Numbered from the stretch's first letter, positions 41,379 to 50,198 are shown. The stretch is 64,000 nucleotides of DNA from Paracoccus xiamenensis (GCF_011308835.1 NZ_JAAOHY010000001.1:372001-436000); one strand, 5' to 3'. Numbers and translations are program-made. The notes: generated from the letters alone by a model not told the origin.

Positions 41379-41879
41379 ATGACCGATCGCAATGAGCCCT
41401 TGCAGCAGATCAAGCTGCGCCGCGACAACGCGCTGCGCCTGCTGGTCGAGGGCGTGCCCTATATCCGCTGGATGGGGATACGCTTTGACCGCCGGGGGGA
41501 TGAACTGACGGCAACCATGCCTTTTGACGAAAAGCTGATCGGCAACCCATTCCTGCCGGCGATCCATGGCGGTGCGACGGCGGCGTTTCTGGAAATCGCG
41601 GCGCTTGTCGAACTCAGCTGGTCGGCGATGTGGGAGGATCTCGAATCGGGCAGGATCGCACCCGACGCGGCCATGCCCGAATCGCTGCCGCGCCTGCCAA
41701 AGACCATTGATTTTACCGTGGATTACCTGCGTTCCGGCCTGCCGCGCGATGCCTATGCGCGGGCGCGGGTGGTGCGGTCGGGGCGGCGCTATGCCAGCGT
41801 GCATGTCGAGGCATGGCAGGACAACCGTGCCAAGCTGATCGCGCAGGCCACGGCGCATTTCCTGATGCCGCAGGGCTAA
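41379..41879 (+). CDS. PaaI-family hotdog thioesterase, second copy
   Basis: A 166-residue hotdog protein related to its neighbour: NPFLPAIHGGATAAFLEIAALVELS carries the HGG helix, but the usual aspartate position is held by Glu in FLEIA, and KTIDFTVDYLRSGLP matches the second strand motif. It has an insert of about 20 residues between these. ATG 41379 begins one base after the first gene's stop, so the two are coupled. They may form a heteromeric thioesterase, or be differently tuned duplicates. Confidence 0.88.
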   Translation: MTDRNEPLQQIKLRRDNALRLLVEGVPYIRWMGIRFDRRGDELTATMPFDEKLIGNPFLPAIHGGATAAFLEIAALVELSWSAMWEDLESGRIAPDAAMPESLPRLPKTIDFTVDYLRSGLPRDAYARARVVRSGRRYASVHVEAWQDNRAKLIAQATAHFLMPQG

Positions 41880-41883
41880 GACA

Positions 41884-43236
41884 GTGGCGCGCGTGGTCAG
41901 CCATCGCCGGGTGCTGGCGATCGCGCTGCCGATCATGCTGTCCAACGCGACCATCCCGATTCTGGGGGCGGTGGATACAGGGGTGATCGGTCAGCTGGGG
42001 CAGGCCGCCCCCATCGGTGCGGTCGGGATCGGCGCGGTGATTCTGGGCTCGATCTACTGGATCTTCGGCTTTCTGCGCATGGGCACATCCGGCCTTGTCG
42101 CGCAGGCCCATGGCGCGGGCGATGAAATCGAGGTCGGCGCCCATCTGGCCCGCGCCCTGGCCATCGCGTTTGCCGCCGGTCTGGCCCTGATCCTGCTGCA
42201 CCCGCTGCTGTTCGCGGGCGCCTTCCGGCTGGCCCCCGCCAGCCCCGAGGTCGAAGATCTGGCCCAGACCTACCTGTCCATCCGCATCTGGGGCGCGCCA
42301 GCCACCATCGCGCTTTACGCAATTACCGGCTGGCTGATCGCTATGGAGCGGACGCGCGGCGTGCTGGTGCTGCAATTGGTGCAGAACGGGCTGAATGTGG
42401 CCTTGGATTTGTGGTTCGTCCTGGGCCTTGGCTGGGGCGTGGGCGGCGTGGCGTTTGCCACCCTGATCGCCGAAACGGCCGGGCTGGCGCTTGGCCTGTG
42501 GTTCTGCCGCGCGCCCCTGCGTGCAGCACTGGGCCGGGCAGGGCTGTTCGCGCGCGACCGGATGCTGCGGCTGGTGCGGGTCAACGGCGACATCATGGTC
42601 CGCTCGGTCCTGTTGCAAGCGGCCTTTACCAGCTTCATCTTCGTGGCGGCCGGGCAGGGCGATGTGACGCTGGCAGCCAATCAGGTGCTGATGCAATTTC
42701 TGGAAATCACCGCCTATGCCTTGGACGGATTTGCCTTTGCTGCCGAATCGCTGATCGGGCAGGCGGTCGGCGCGCGCCGACCCGACCAATTCCGCCGCGC
42801 GGCGCGGATTGCCAGCCTGTGGGGCGTGGGCGGGGCGGTGTTGGTCGGCCTGTCCTTCGCCCTTTCCGGGCCGTGGCTGATCGACCTGCTGTCCACTGCG
42901 CCCGAGGTCCGCGCTGCGGCGCGCGATTACCTGCCCTGGCTGGTCCTGGCGCCGATCCTGGGCATCGCGAGCTGGATGTTTGACGGCATCTTCATTGGGG
43001 CGACGCTGACCGGCCGAATGCGGCGGGCGATGATCGAGGCGGTGGCGATCTATGTGCTGGCGCTGCTGGTGCTGGTGCCGGCCTTCGGCAATCACGGGCT
43101 TTGGGCGGCGCTGATGGTGCTGAACGTCGCGCGCGCCCTGACCATGGCGCGCTTCTATCCCGAAGCCGTCGCCACCGCCCGGCGCGGGGCCGTGCCCCAT
43201 CACGCCGATCCGGCGGACCTGACCAGCCCGGTCTAG
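41884..43236 (+). CDS. MATE-family multidrug/metabolite efflux transporter
   Basis: A 450-residue inner-membrane protein with about 12 hydrophobic segments arranged as two bundles. It opens LAIALPIMLSNATIPILGAVDTGVIGQLG, a DinF-like MATE start, and contains FLRMGTSGLVAQAHGAGD near residues 60-77 and AAESLIGQAVGARRPDQF in the second half. The substrate is unknown. A GTG at 41884, 4 nt after the second thioesterase stop, is the likely start. Co-transcription with the thioesterases is likely and convergent with hemF. Confidence 0.88.
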   Translation: MARVVSHRRVLAIALPIMLSNATIPILGAVDTGVIGQLGQAAPIGAVGIGAVILGSIYWIFGFLRMGTSGLVAQAHGAGDEIEVGAHLARALAIAFAAGLALILLHPLLFAGAFRLAPASPEVEDLAQTYLSIRIWGAPATIALYAITGWLIAMERTRGVLVLQLVQNGLNVALDLWFVLGLGWGVGGVAFATLIAETAGLALGLWFCRAPLRAALGRAGLFARDRMLRLVRVNGDIMVRSVLLQAAFTSFIFVAAGQGDVTLAANQVLMQFLEITAYALDGFAFAAESLIGQAVGARRPDQFRRAARIASLWGVGGAVLVGLSFALSGPWLIDLLSTAPEVRAAARDYLPWLVLAPILGIASWMFDGIFIGATLTGRMRRAMIEAVAIYVLALLVLVPAFGNHGLWAALMVLNVARALTMARFYPEAVATARRGAVPHHADPADLTSPV

Positions 43237-43246
43237 CGCCCCACGG

Positions 43247-44110
43247 TCAGACCCATTTCGCCATAGGCGGCAGGCTCATCAGCACGGCATCGGCGTTATG
43301 GCCGGTTTCCAGCCCGAACTTTGTGCCGCGGTCATAGACGAGGTTGTATTCCGCATAAAGTCCGCGATGGACCAGTTGCGCGTCCTTGTCGGCCTCGGTC
43401 CAGTCCTGGCGCATATGCGCCTGCGCCAGCGGCAGGAATGCGGGCAGGAAGGCCGCACCCACGGCGCGGGTAAAGGCGAAATCAGCCTGCCAATCGCCAC
43501 TGTTCAGATCGTCATAGAAGACGCCGCCCACGCCGCGCGCCCGGCCGCGATGGGGGATAAAGAAATACTCGTCCGCCCAGGCCTTGAAACGCGGGTAATA
43601 TTCGGGGTCGTGGGCGTTGCAGGCGGTTTCCAGCGTGGCGTGGAAATGCGCGGTATCGGCGGGGTATTCGATGCAGGGGTTCAGATCCGCGCCGCCGCCG
43701 AACCACCAGGCATGCGGCGTCCAGAACATCCGCGTGTTCATGTGGACCGCCGGCGCATGGGGGTTCTGCATATGGGCGACCAGACTGATCCCCGAGGCCC
43801 AGAAACGCGCGTCCTCTGCCATGCCCGGCACGCCGCGCGCGGCCATTGCGGCCTGTGCACGAGGCTGCAGCGTGCCATGGACCTCGGACCAGTTCACGCC
43901 GACCTTTTCGAAGACCCGGCCGCCGCGCATCACCGACATGATGCCGCCGCCGCCATCATCGGCGCGCGCGGTTGGCGTCACCTCGAACCGGCCCGGATCG
44001 GCGGGGCCGGGGCCCGCATCCTCCAGCGCCTCGAAGGCGGCAGTGATCTGGTCGCGCAGGCTGCGGAACCATTGCGCCGCCTGCTGGCGTTCTTCGGTCA
44101 TCTGGGTCAT
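43247..44110 (-). CDS. hemF: Oxygen-dependent coproporphyrinogen III oxidase
   Basis: Converts coproporphyrinogen III to protoporphyrinogen IX with oxygen, in heme and bacteriochlorophyll synthesis. The 287-residue protein shows the conserved RADDGGGGIMSVMRGGRVFEKVGVNWSEVHG block near residues 49-79, VHMNTRMFW, WWFGGGADLNP and the C-terminal YNLVYDRGTKFGLETG. These place it firmly in HemF. The start at ATG 44110 leaves about 70 nt to the divergent small exported-protein gene. An Fnr-type control box was not recognised. Confidence 0.96.
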   Translation of the reverse strand: MTQMTEERQQAAQWFRSLRDQITAAFEALEDAGPGPADPGRFEVTPTARADDGGGGIMSVMRGGRVFEKVGVNWSEVHGTLQPRAQAAMAARGVPGMAEDARFWASGISLVAHMQNPHAPAVHMNTRMFWTPHAWWFGGGADLNPCIEYPADTAHFHATLETACNAHDPEYYPRFKAWADEYFFIPHRGRARGVGGVFYDDLNSGDWQADFAFTRAVGAAFLPAFLPLAQAHMRQDWTEADKDAQLVHRGLYAEYNLVYDRGTKFGLETGHNADAVLMSLPPMAKWV

Positions 44111-44182
44111 GCTGGTCCCCCGCGCGCTAATTGCCCGCGATGAACGGCGCGGGCCTGCCTTGTCACGCTCGACTTAAAGGCC

Positions 44183-44584
44183 ATGCCCATGACCCGCAAC
44201 CTGATGATATGGTTTCTGCCGCTGCTGGGGCCATCTGTCGCATTCGCTGGCTGCGATGCAGCGCCCGAGCTGCGCCAGCGGATCGAAAGGCAGTTGACCG
44301 AGGCGCAGGCAAATCTTGATCGCGGCTATCGCATTCGCAGCCCGTCCGACGCCGGCTTCACGACCACGCCGCAGCGGGTGCCCGTCATCCGCCGGGACCC
44401 TGACGGCAATCACCTTCCCGTCACGGAATGGATAACCCGCCACGTCTACCTGGACCAGGATGATCCCCGACAGCCGCTGGACCCCCGCCGCCTTCATGCG
44501 CCGATAGATGCCGAGGCCGAAGGCCGCCGCCGCGACGATCTGGCGGCAAGACTGGCTGCGATCACAGATAGTTGCGGCGATTGA
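44183..44584 (+). CDS. Small exported protein, paralogue of the next gene
   Basis: A 133-residue protein with a signal peptide (NLMIWFLPLLGPSVAFAG). The mature part contains LRQRIERQLTEAQANLDRGYRIRSP, a variable beta region with a cysteine pair at the ends (CDAAP and DSCGD), and an acidic or arginine-rich C-terminal helix. No named family is recognised. The TEAQANLDRGY segment and overall plan match the next gene's product (TETQANLARGYAWEE), indicating a tandem duplication. The start may be ATG 44183 or 44189. Confidence 0.7.
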   Translation: MPMTRNLMIWFLPLLGPSVAFAGCDAAPELRQRIERQLTEAQANLDRGYRIRSPSDAGFTTTPQRVPVIRRDPDGNHLPVTEWITRHVYLDQDDPRQPLDPRRLHAPIDAEAEGRRRDDLAARLAAITDSCGD

Positions 44585-44648
44585 AAGGTGAGTTGCCGTG
44601 CGCCGCGGCGGCCGCTAGGCTGGTGCCGTCCATCGCCGAGGTCTGACC

Positions 44649-45056
44649 ATGATCCGCAAAATCACCCTTCTGCTGCCACTGTCGCTGCTGGCCGCCTGCG
44701 GTACCCCGCAAGAGCGCTGCATCAGCGGAAATACGCGCGAATACCGGGTGTTGCGAAACCTTCTGACCGAGACCCAGGCCAATCTCGCCCGCGGTTACGC
44801 CTGGGAGGAACGCGAGGTCGTGCGTAGCGAGTTGGGATATTGCCGCCGGCCGGTGCGGACGCGCGATGGCGATATCGTCTATGCCTCTTACAGCTGCTGG
44901 CGCGATGTCGTCGATACCGAGCGTTACCGGGTGCCGATCGACCCCGCGTCAGAGCAGCGCAAGCGTGACTATCTGGAGACAAAGCTGAAGACCGAAACCG
45001 CCCGCGCCGAACAGGCAGTGGCGGCCTGCAAACTTGCCTATCCCGAGGAAGGCTAG
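44649..45056 (+). CDS. Small lipoprotein, paralogue of the preceding gene
   Basis: 135 residues with a lipoprotein signal (LLLPLSLLAACGTPQ, Cys17). The mature domain has four further cysteines (ERCISGN, GYCRRPV, YSCWRDV, AVAACKLAYP), likely disulfide-bonded, and RVLRNLLTETQANLARGYAWEE, shared with the preceding gene. I recall similar small lipoproteins in Rhodobacteraceae but no function. It is followed by a convergent SDR gene. Confidence 0.72.
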   Translation: MIRKITLLLPLSLLAACGTPQERCISGNTREYRVLRNLLTETQANLARGYAWEEREVVRSELGYCRRPVRTRDGDIVYASYSCWRDVVDTERYRVPIDPASEQRKRDYLETKLKTETARAEQAVAACKLAYPEEG

Positions 45057-45083
45057 GCGCCTGCAGGCCTTGGAAGGCAGGCC

Positions 45084-45887
45084 CTAGAACATTGCCGTTT
45101 GCACGGGGTCCAGCAGGCTGCGCCCGCCGTCGACATTGATGATCTGCCCGGTCACGAAGCCCGCCCCGTCGCCGACCAGATACAAAACGGCATCAGCCAA
45201 CTCGTCGGAACCGGCAATCCGCCCCATGGGCGTGCCCTTGATGATGTCCTCACGCAGGCCCGGATTGTCCTTCAGCGCCGCCTTAAGCTCGGACGTCATG
45301 ACCGAGCCGAAAGCGACCGAATTGACCCGGATCCGATGCGGCGCCAGCGCCAGCGCCATCGCCCGCGTCGCCTGATCCTGCGCCGCCGAGGCGATGGAAT
45401 AGGCCAGCAGATCGGGGTGGGGGCGCTGCGCGGCCAGCGTCGTCAGATTGACGATGGCGCCGGCCATGGTGTCGTTGTCGCTGCCCTCTGCCTGCTGGAT
45501 CATCCGCTTGGCGACGATCTGCGACAGCCGCAGCCCGGCCAGCAGGTTCTGGCGCAGCATCTCCTCCAGATCGGCTTCGGTGCATTCCAGCGGCTTGTTC
45601 AGCTTCACCATGCGGTGCGCATTGACCAGGATATCGACCCGGTCGAACGCGACAAGCGTCGCCGACAGCAGGTTCGCCGTTGACAGGCGCTGCGACATGT
45701 CGGCGTTGAACTGGCGCACGCGCGGGTCGTCGCCGAAGCGTGCCATCTCGTGATCCAGTGCCGCCTCGTCGCAATCGGCGAACATCACATTGGCGCCGCG
45801 TTCGTACAGCGCCCGCGCGATCGCCAACCCGACGCCGCGCGCGGCCCCGGTCACGATCGCGGTCTTGCCCTCAAGCGAGCTGGTCAT
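45084..45887 (-). CDS. Short-chain dehydrogenase/reductase (SDR) family protein
   Basis: A 267-residue classical SDR. The nucleotide motif TGAARGVGLAIARAL lies at residues 13-27, with NAD(P) specificity residues near FADCDE; NLTTLAAQRPHPDLLAYSIASAA carries the serine and tyrosine region, but the expected YxxxK reads YSIAS, lacking the usual lysine. The substrate is unknown. It overlaps the RsmC-like gene start by 4 nt on the minus strand. The missing lysine suggests changed or lost catalysis, to be checked by alignment. Confidence 0.87.
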   Translation of the reverse strand: MTSSLEGKTAIVTGAARGVGLAIARALYERGANVMFADCDEAALDHEMARFGDDPRVRQFNADMSQRLSTANLLSATLVAFDRVDILVNAHRMVKLNKPLECTEADLEEMLRQNLLAGLRLSQIVAKRMIQQAEGSDNDTMAGAIVNLTTLAAQRPHPDLLAYSIASAAQDQATRAMALALAPHRIRVNSVAFGSVMTSELKAALKDNPGLREDIIKGTPMGRIAGSDELADAVLYLVGDGAGFVTGQIINVDGGRSLLDPVQTAMF

Positions 45888-46873
45888 CGCGTTCTCCTGT
45901 TACGGGCGCCTGCGCCGGTCGCGGTGAGGATCTTGAAGCGGTTGTCACCGCCAATCTCGGCGACATCGGCGAAATGCTGGCCCAATTGTGTCTCATAGGG
46001 CAGGTGGCGATTGGCGACCATCCACAGCCGCCCGGCACTGGTCAGCAGCCCCGCCGCCGCCTTGATGAAAGCCGCGCCCAGTCCCGGATCGGCGGCCCGT
46101 CCTTCGTGGAAGGGCGGGTTCATGATGACGCCATTCACCGGCTCTCGCAGGCTGAAATTGCGCGCATCGGCCCAATGGAAGGCCGCGCGCGGATCGGTGA
46201 TGTTAAGGCGGGCGCATTCCAGCGCCGTATGGTCTGCCTCGACAAGGTGCAACTGGGTGACGCCGGGATGGGCAAGGATCTGCGCCGACAACCATCCCCA
46301 GCCCGCGCCAAGATCGACGATGCGCGTCGGCAGCTTGTCCGGCAGCGCCGCCGCCAGCATGGCAGAGCCTGCATCAATGCCCTCGGCCGAGAAGACGCCG
46401 GCGCGGGTGGTGAAACCGGGCAGCGGCGTCAGCGGTCGGGATGCCCAGTCAGCCGGAATTGCCGCGGGATCATCGACACGGGCGATCTTGCCATGCGCTT
46501 TCGATTGCGTGTCTGAAATGCCGCCCAGCTTCTTGATTTCTTTCAGAATTGATTCAATTCCGTCGGTTTTTTGCCCGTCGATCCACAAGGCACCGCCCGG
46601 CTTCAGGTGGGCGGCACCCTGGGCGATCCGCGCGCGTGCGGCGTCGCGCGACCGGGGCAGGGTCACCAGCACCGTATCGAAGTGGCCATCGGCCTCGGTC
46701 GCCACGTTAAAGCCGCGCGCCTTCAGCGCCGCGAAATGCTGGGCCATTCCCTCGACGATCAGCGTCGAGGCGCGGTCGAAGGGCGACAGATCCTCGGCGC
46801 CATCGGCGCCAAGCACCAGCGTTTGCCCAGCCGCGCCCTCGGGGAAGGCCAGTTCCAGTCGCGATATGCGCAT
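45884..46873 (-). CDS. RsmC-like class I methyltransferase
   Basis: A 329-residue RsmC/RlmG-type RNA guanine-N2 methyltransferase. The C-terminal catalytic half has RIVDLGAGWGWLSAQIL (motif I, near residue 190) and GVIMNPPFHEG, the NPPF active-site signature. The N-terminal half is a degenerate copy of the same fold, as in RsmC. Whether it acts on 16S rRNA is a family-based inference. It is coupled to the downstream SDR (4-nt overlap) and lies 3 nt after clpS. Confidence 0.88.
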   Translation of the reverse strand: MRISRLELAFPEGAAGQTLVLGADGAEDLSPFDRASTLIVEGMAQHFAALKARGFNVATEADGHFDTVLVTLPRSRDAARARIAQGAAHLKPGGALWIDGQKTDGIESILKEIKKLGGISDTQSKAHGKIARVDDPAAIPADWASRPLTPLPGFTTRAGVFSAEGIDAGSAMLAAALPDKLPTRIVDLGAGWGWLSAQILAHPGVTQLHLVEADHTALECARLNITDPRAAFHWADARNFSLREPVNGVIMNPPFHEGRAADPGLGAAFIKAAAGLLTSAGRLWMVANRHLPYETQLGQHFADVAEIGGDNRFKILTATGAGARNRRTR

Positions 46874-46876
46874 GTC

Positions 46877-47194
46877 TTATTCTTTTTCCATCGTGCATTG
46901 CAGCGGATGCTGCTGGCGGCGCGCCAGCTCCAGCACCTGCGCGACCTTGGTTTCAGCGATTTCATGCGAGAAGACGCCAACCACTGCCAAACCTCTGCGG
47001 TGAACTGTCAGCATGATTTCAATGGCTTGCGCGTGAGTCATCGCAAAAAGACGCTCCAGCACATGGACCACGAACTCCATCGGGGTGAAGTCGTCATTCA
47101 GCAGCAGAACCTTGTACATCGGCGGTCGCTGGGTCTTGGCGCGGGGCTTGACGGCGAGGTCGGTCTCCTCGCGGTGGACGGGATCCTGGGGCAT
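46877..47194 (-). CDS. clpS: ATP-dependent Clp protease adaptor ClpS
   Basis: Delivers N-end-rule substrates to ClpAP. The 105-residue protein contains [24 protein letters not shown], the hallmark N-degron pocket, and the C-terminal [28 protein letters not shown]. Both match ClpS. The start is uncertain: ATG 47194 gives [10 protein letters not shown], and a TTG three codons upstream is possible; no good ribosome-binding site was seen. clpA is not in the immediate neighbourhood, although the two genes are adjacent in many Alphaproteobacteria. Confidence 0.95.
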   Translation of the reverse strand: MPQDPVHREETDLAVKPRAKTQRPPMYKVLLLNDDFTPMEFVVHVLERLFAMTHAQAIEIMLTVHRRGLAVVGVFSHEIAETKVAQVLELARRQQHPLQCTMEKE

Positions 47195-47335
47195 GGCAAT
47201 CAATATCGGGACAGGAGGATTAGCAGCGGAATATAGGGTGTTTCGGGCGTAATGTAACCCCGCCTATGCGCAAGAGAGGGTGGCGGGTTCCGGCCGAGCC
47301 CGTCGCGGGAACGTGAAAATGCGTCAAATGCAAGG

Positions 47336-47364
47336 TTTCCGCATGGAATTCTCTGTGCTATTGT
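47336..47364 (+). promoter_or_regulatory. Predicted promoter of the carboxypeptidase gene
   Basis: TTTCCG, 17-nt spacer, TATTGT. The palindrome GTTAAAAAATTAAC (47363-47376) starts inside the -10 region and spans the likely transcription start. Confidence 0.5.
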
Positions 47365-47424
47365 TAAAAAATTAACGACGGCCGCTTACAAAACAGGCCG
47401 CAACAGGCAGAAGAGATCGAGACA

Positions 47425-49071
47425 GTGACCAGATTCCGCACGTTGTTCCGCGCAGGATTGCTGACGTTTTTCGCGTTCCTGATTCCCCTTGCCGCGCAAG
47501 CTGCGCCGTTTGCTGCCTATGTGATGGATGGGCGAACAGGCAAGCAGATACATGCCCAGAATGCCAATACGCGCCTGCATCCTGCATCGCTGACCAAGAT
47601 GATGACGCTTTACATGGCGTTTACCGCGATTGAGCGTGGTCAGGTGCGGTTGGATACCCGCTTTACGGTGTCTTCCAAGGCCGCTGCCGAACCGCCCTCG
47701 CGTCTGGGCCTGCGCGCCGGCCAGCAGATCGAACTGCGCTATCTGATCCGCGCCGCAGCGGTGAAATCGGCCAATGATGCGGCCACGGTGATCGCCGAAA
47801 ATCTTGGCGGCTCGGTGCCGAAATTTGCCGGGCAGATGACCGGCATGGCGCAGGCGCTGGGGATGCGCAACACCCAGTTCCGCAACGCCAACGGGCTGAC
47901 ACAGTCGGGGCATTTTTCGACCGCGCGCGATATGAGCGTGCTGGGGCGGCGGCTGTTCTATGATTTCCCGCAGTATTACTCGATCTTTTCGCGCCGCTCG
48001 GCCGATGCGGGGATTGCGACGGTTCGTTCGACCAATCGCACCTTTCTGGACAATTACGCGGGCGCTGATGGGATCAAGACCGGCTATACGCGGGCCGCAG
48101 GCTTCAACCTGACCGCCTCGGCGCAGCGCGGATCGAAGCGGATCATCGCCACAGTGTTCGGCGGCACCTCGACCGCGCAGCGTAACGCGGTGATGGCGCA
48201 GCTTCTGGATATGGGTTTTGGCAAGGCGCCGACCCGCGTGCGCGAAATCAAGCCAGAGCCGCCGCAATATATCGTCGAACGCAAATCCAGCCGGAAGGTG
48301 GCTGCGGCGCAGGCAATCTCTGCCCGGCCGACTGCCAAGGCTGCGGTTCCGGCGCAGGTCGCGCGGGCGTCGGTTGCATCAAAAAGCCTGAACTCTGCCT
48401 TGAATGAGGCGATGGCGCTGGCAGCCAGCGAACCACCGGCCCCGCAGCCGCGCGCGACGGGTTCGGCGGGCGGAAAAGCCGGGATTAGACTGGCCAGCAG
48501 TGCCCGACCGCTGGCGCGCCCGGCCAGGGTGGCAGCTGCTGCAAGCCCCGTTGATGAGGCCGTTCGATCCGCCATGGCCGCGCCGGCAGTGGCCGCAAGC
48601 GGTGGCCTCAGCAAGTCGGCCCGTCCGAAGGCTTCGCCGCGCGCCCGTCAATCGGCACCTGTCGCGGTTGCGGCAGCCAGCACAGCCAATGTGGTGAAAA
48701 GTTCGGCGGATGACCTGTCGCTGAATTCGTCGTCGAAGCCGCAGCGCAAATCTGACACTGTGATCGTCGGCGATGGTGGCGGATCGGCCCCCGAACCGCG
48801 TCCGACCGAAAAGATCGCTCGCGCATCTTCTTCGGGCGGGCAATCCTGGGGCGTTTCGCTGGGACGTTTCAAGTCGCGCGACCGGGCGGATGAGCGGCTG
48901 ATCCAGATCGCCATGCAGGAAAATGCACAGCTGGACGGTGCGCTGCGTCATATCCGCGAATCCTCCAAGGGGTATGAGGCAACCTTTGTCGGCTTGTCGA
49001 AATCGGCGGCCTCGAAAACCTGCGCCAGCCTGTCCGAGCAAGGCCTGCGTTGCGACGTGACGGCGCCCTGA
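47425..49071 (+). CDS. Serine-type D-Ala-D-Ala carboxypeptidase with C-terminal SPOR-like domain
   Basis: Trims peptidoglycan stem peptides in the periplasm. The 548-residue protein has a signal peptide ending PLAAQA, then the penicillin-binding triad: SLTK (Ser55, Lys58), SAN (115-117) and KTG (218-220). After the enzyme domain (to about residue 275) comes about 200 residues of low-complexity Ala/Ser/Pro/Arg sequence, then QSWGVSLGRFKSRDRADERL and GYEATFVGLSKSAASKTC near the end, a SPOR-like fold that would target it to septal glycan. GTG 47425 follows AGAGATCGAGACA, with no ATG in better position. Confidence 0.93.
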   Translation: MTRFRTLFRAGLLTFFAFLIPLAAQAAPFAAYVMDGRTGKQIHAQNANTRLHPASLTKMMTLYMAFTAIERGQVRLDTRFTVSSKAAAEPPSRLGLRAGQQIELRYLIRAAAVKSANDAATVIAENLGGSVPKFAGQMTGMAQALGMRNTQFRNANGLTQSGHFSTARDMSVLGRRLFYDFPQYYSIFSRRSADAGIATVRSTNRTFLDNYAGADGIKTGYTRAAGFNLTASAQRGSKRIIATVFGGTSTAQRNAVMAQLLDMGFGKAPTRVREIKPEPPQYIVERKSSRKVAAAQAISARPTAKAAVPAQVARASVASKSLNSALNEAMALAASEPPAPQPRATGSAGGKAGIRLASSARPLARPARVAAAASPVDEAVRSAMAAPAVAASGGLSKSARPKASPRARQSAPVAVAAASTANVVKSSADDLSLNSSSKPQRKSDTVIVGDGGGSAPEPRPTEKIARASSSGGQSWGVSLGRFKSRDRADERLIQIAMQENAQLDGALRHIRESSKGYEATFVGLSKSAASKTCASLSEQGLRCDVTAP

Positions 49072-49101
49072 CGCTAGTTCCGCCGGAACACGTTTTTCAA
49101 G

Positions 49102-49136
49102 ATGAGCCGCGCCGCAAGGGGCGGCTCATTTCGTTT
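49102..49136 (+). terminator. Terminator after the carboxypeptidase gene
   Basis: ATGAGCCGC and GCGGCTCAT form a 9-bp stem around a loop that can pair further, followed by TTCGTTT. It lies 30 nt after the stop codon. Confidence 0.75.
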
Positions 49137-49205
49137 GGCCGATGTGATGGCGGGACGCCTTGCGTTTCCTAGGGCGTTCCCAAGCGGATTGGCGGGCGGC
49201 GGTCC

Positions 49206-50198
49206 CTACAGCATTCCCGGCAGCAGCAGGTCCGGTGGGCTATCACCGCTTGCGAATGTCTGTATGTTCAGAATGACCCTCTCGCCCATCTCGATCCGGC
49301 CCTCGACCGTGGCACTGCCCATATGGGGCAGCAGCACCACATTGGGCAGGTTGCGCAGACGGGGATTGGCCTCGTGGCCGTGTTCATAGACATCGAGACC
49401 GGCCCCGGCGATCTCATCGGCGCGCAGCATCCGGGTCAGCGCGTTTTCGTCGATGATCTCGCCGCGCGAGGTGTTGATGACCACCGCCGAGGGCTTCAGA
49501 AGCTTCAGCCGACGCGCGCCCAGCAGGTGGAAGGTCGCCGGACTGTGGGCGACATGTATGCTGATGATGTCCATATGGCTCAGCATCCAGTCCAGGCTTT
49601 CCCACCATGTCGCGCCCAGTTCTGCCTCGATTTCCGGGCGCAGGCGGGTGCGGCTGTGGTAATGCACTTCCATACCGAAGGCGCGGGCGCGGCGCGCGAC
49701 CGCCTGACCGATTCGGCCCATGCCGACGATGCCCAGCTTGCGCCCCCCGATCCGCCCGCCCAGGAAGGCGGTGGGTGACCAGCCGTCCCAGCTGCCCGAT
49801 TGCATCACCGCCAACCCCTCGGACAGCCGGCGGGTCACCGAGATGATCAGCGCCAGCGTCATGTCGGCGGTGTCCTCGGTCAACACGCCCGGTGTGTTGG
49901 TCACCAGAATGCCCCGCTGGCGCGCGTGGTTGAGGTCGATGTGATCGGTTCCGGCACCGTAATTCGCGATCAGCTTCAGGCGCGGTCCAGCCTGATCCAG
50001 CAGCGGCCCATCGATGCGATCGGCCAGCGATGGCACGATCACATCGCTTGCCTGTACTGCGGTCAGCAGCTCCTCGGGCGAGAAATGGTGGTCGTCCTCG
50101 TTCAGGGTCACGTCGAACAACTCGGCCAGGCGCGTCTGCACCGGGTCGGGCAAGCGTCGCGTAACGGCCACACGCAGCCGGGAATTGGTGTCGGTCAT
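49206..50198 (-). CDS. D-2-hydroxyacid dehydrogenase (glyoxylate/hydroxypyruvate reductase type)
   Basis: NAD(P)H-dependent reductase of the GyaR/GhrB group. The 330-residue protein has the nucleotide motif KLGIVGMGRIGQAVARRA near residues 157-174 and the catalytic Arg in NTSRGEIIDENAL with the glutamate in that region and histidine in LLPHMGSAT. Substrates of this group include glyoxylate and hydroxypyruvate, so 'glyoxylate reductase' is a class-level guess. ATG 50198 follows GGAAGGGACGATGCG. It is convergent with the carboxypeptidase and divergent from the SH3 gene. Confidence 0.9.
   Translation of the reverse strand: MTDTNSRLRVAVTRRLPDPVQTRLAELFDVTLNEDDHHFSPEELLTAVQASDVIVPSLADRIDGPLLDQAGPRLKLIANYGAGTDHIDLNHARQRGILVTNTPGVLTEDTADMTLALIISVTRRLSEGLAVMQSGSWDGWSPTAFLGGRIGGRKLGIVGMGRIGQAVARRARAFGMEVHYHSRTRLRPEIEAELGATWWESLDWMLSHMDIISIHVAHSPATFHLLGARRLKLLKPSAVVINTSRGEIIDENALTRMLRADEIAGAGLDVYEHGHEANPRLRNLPNVVLLPHMGSATVEGRIEMGERVILNIQTFASGDSPPDLLLPGML

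Noticed and set aside
47363-47376. CtrA binding site.
   Set aside because: The TTAA halves are 4 nt apart, not the 7 nt of the CtrA consensus.
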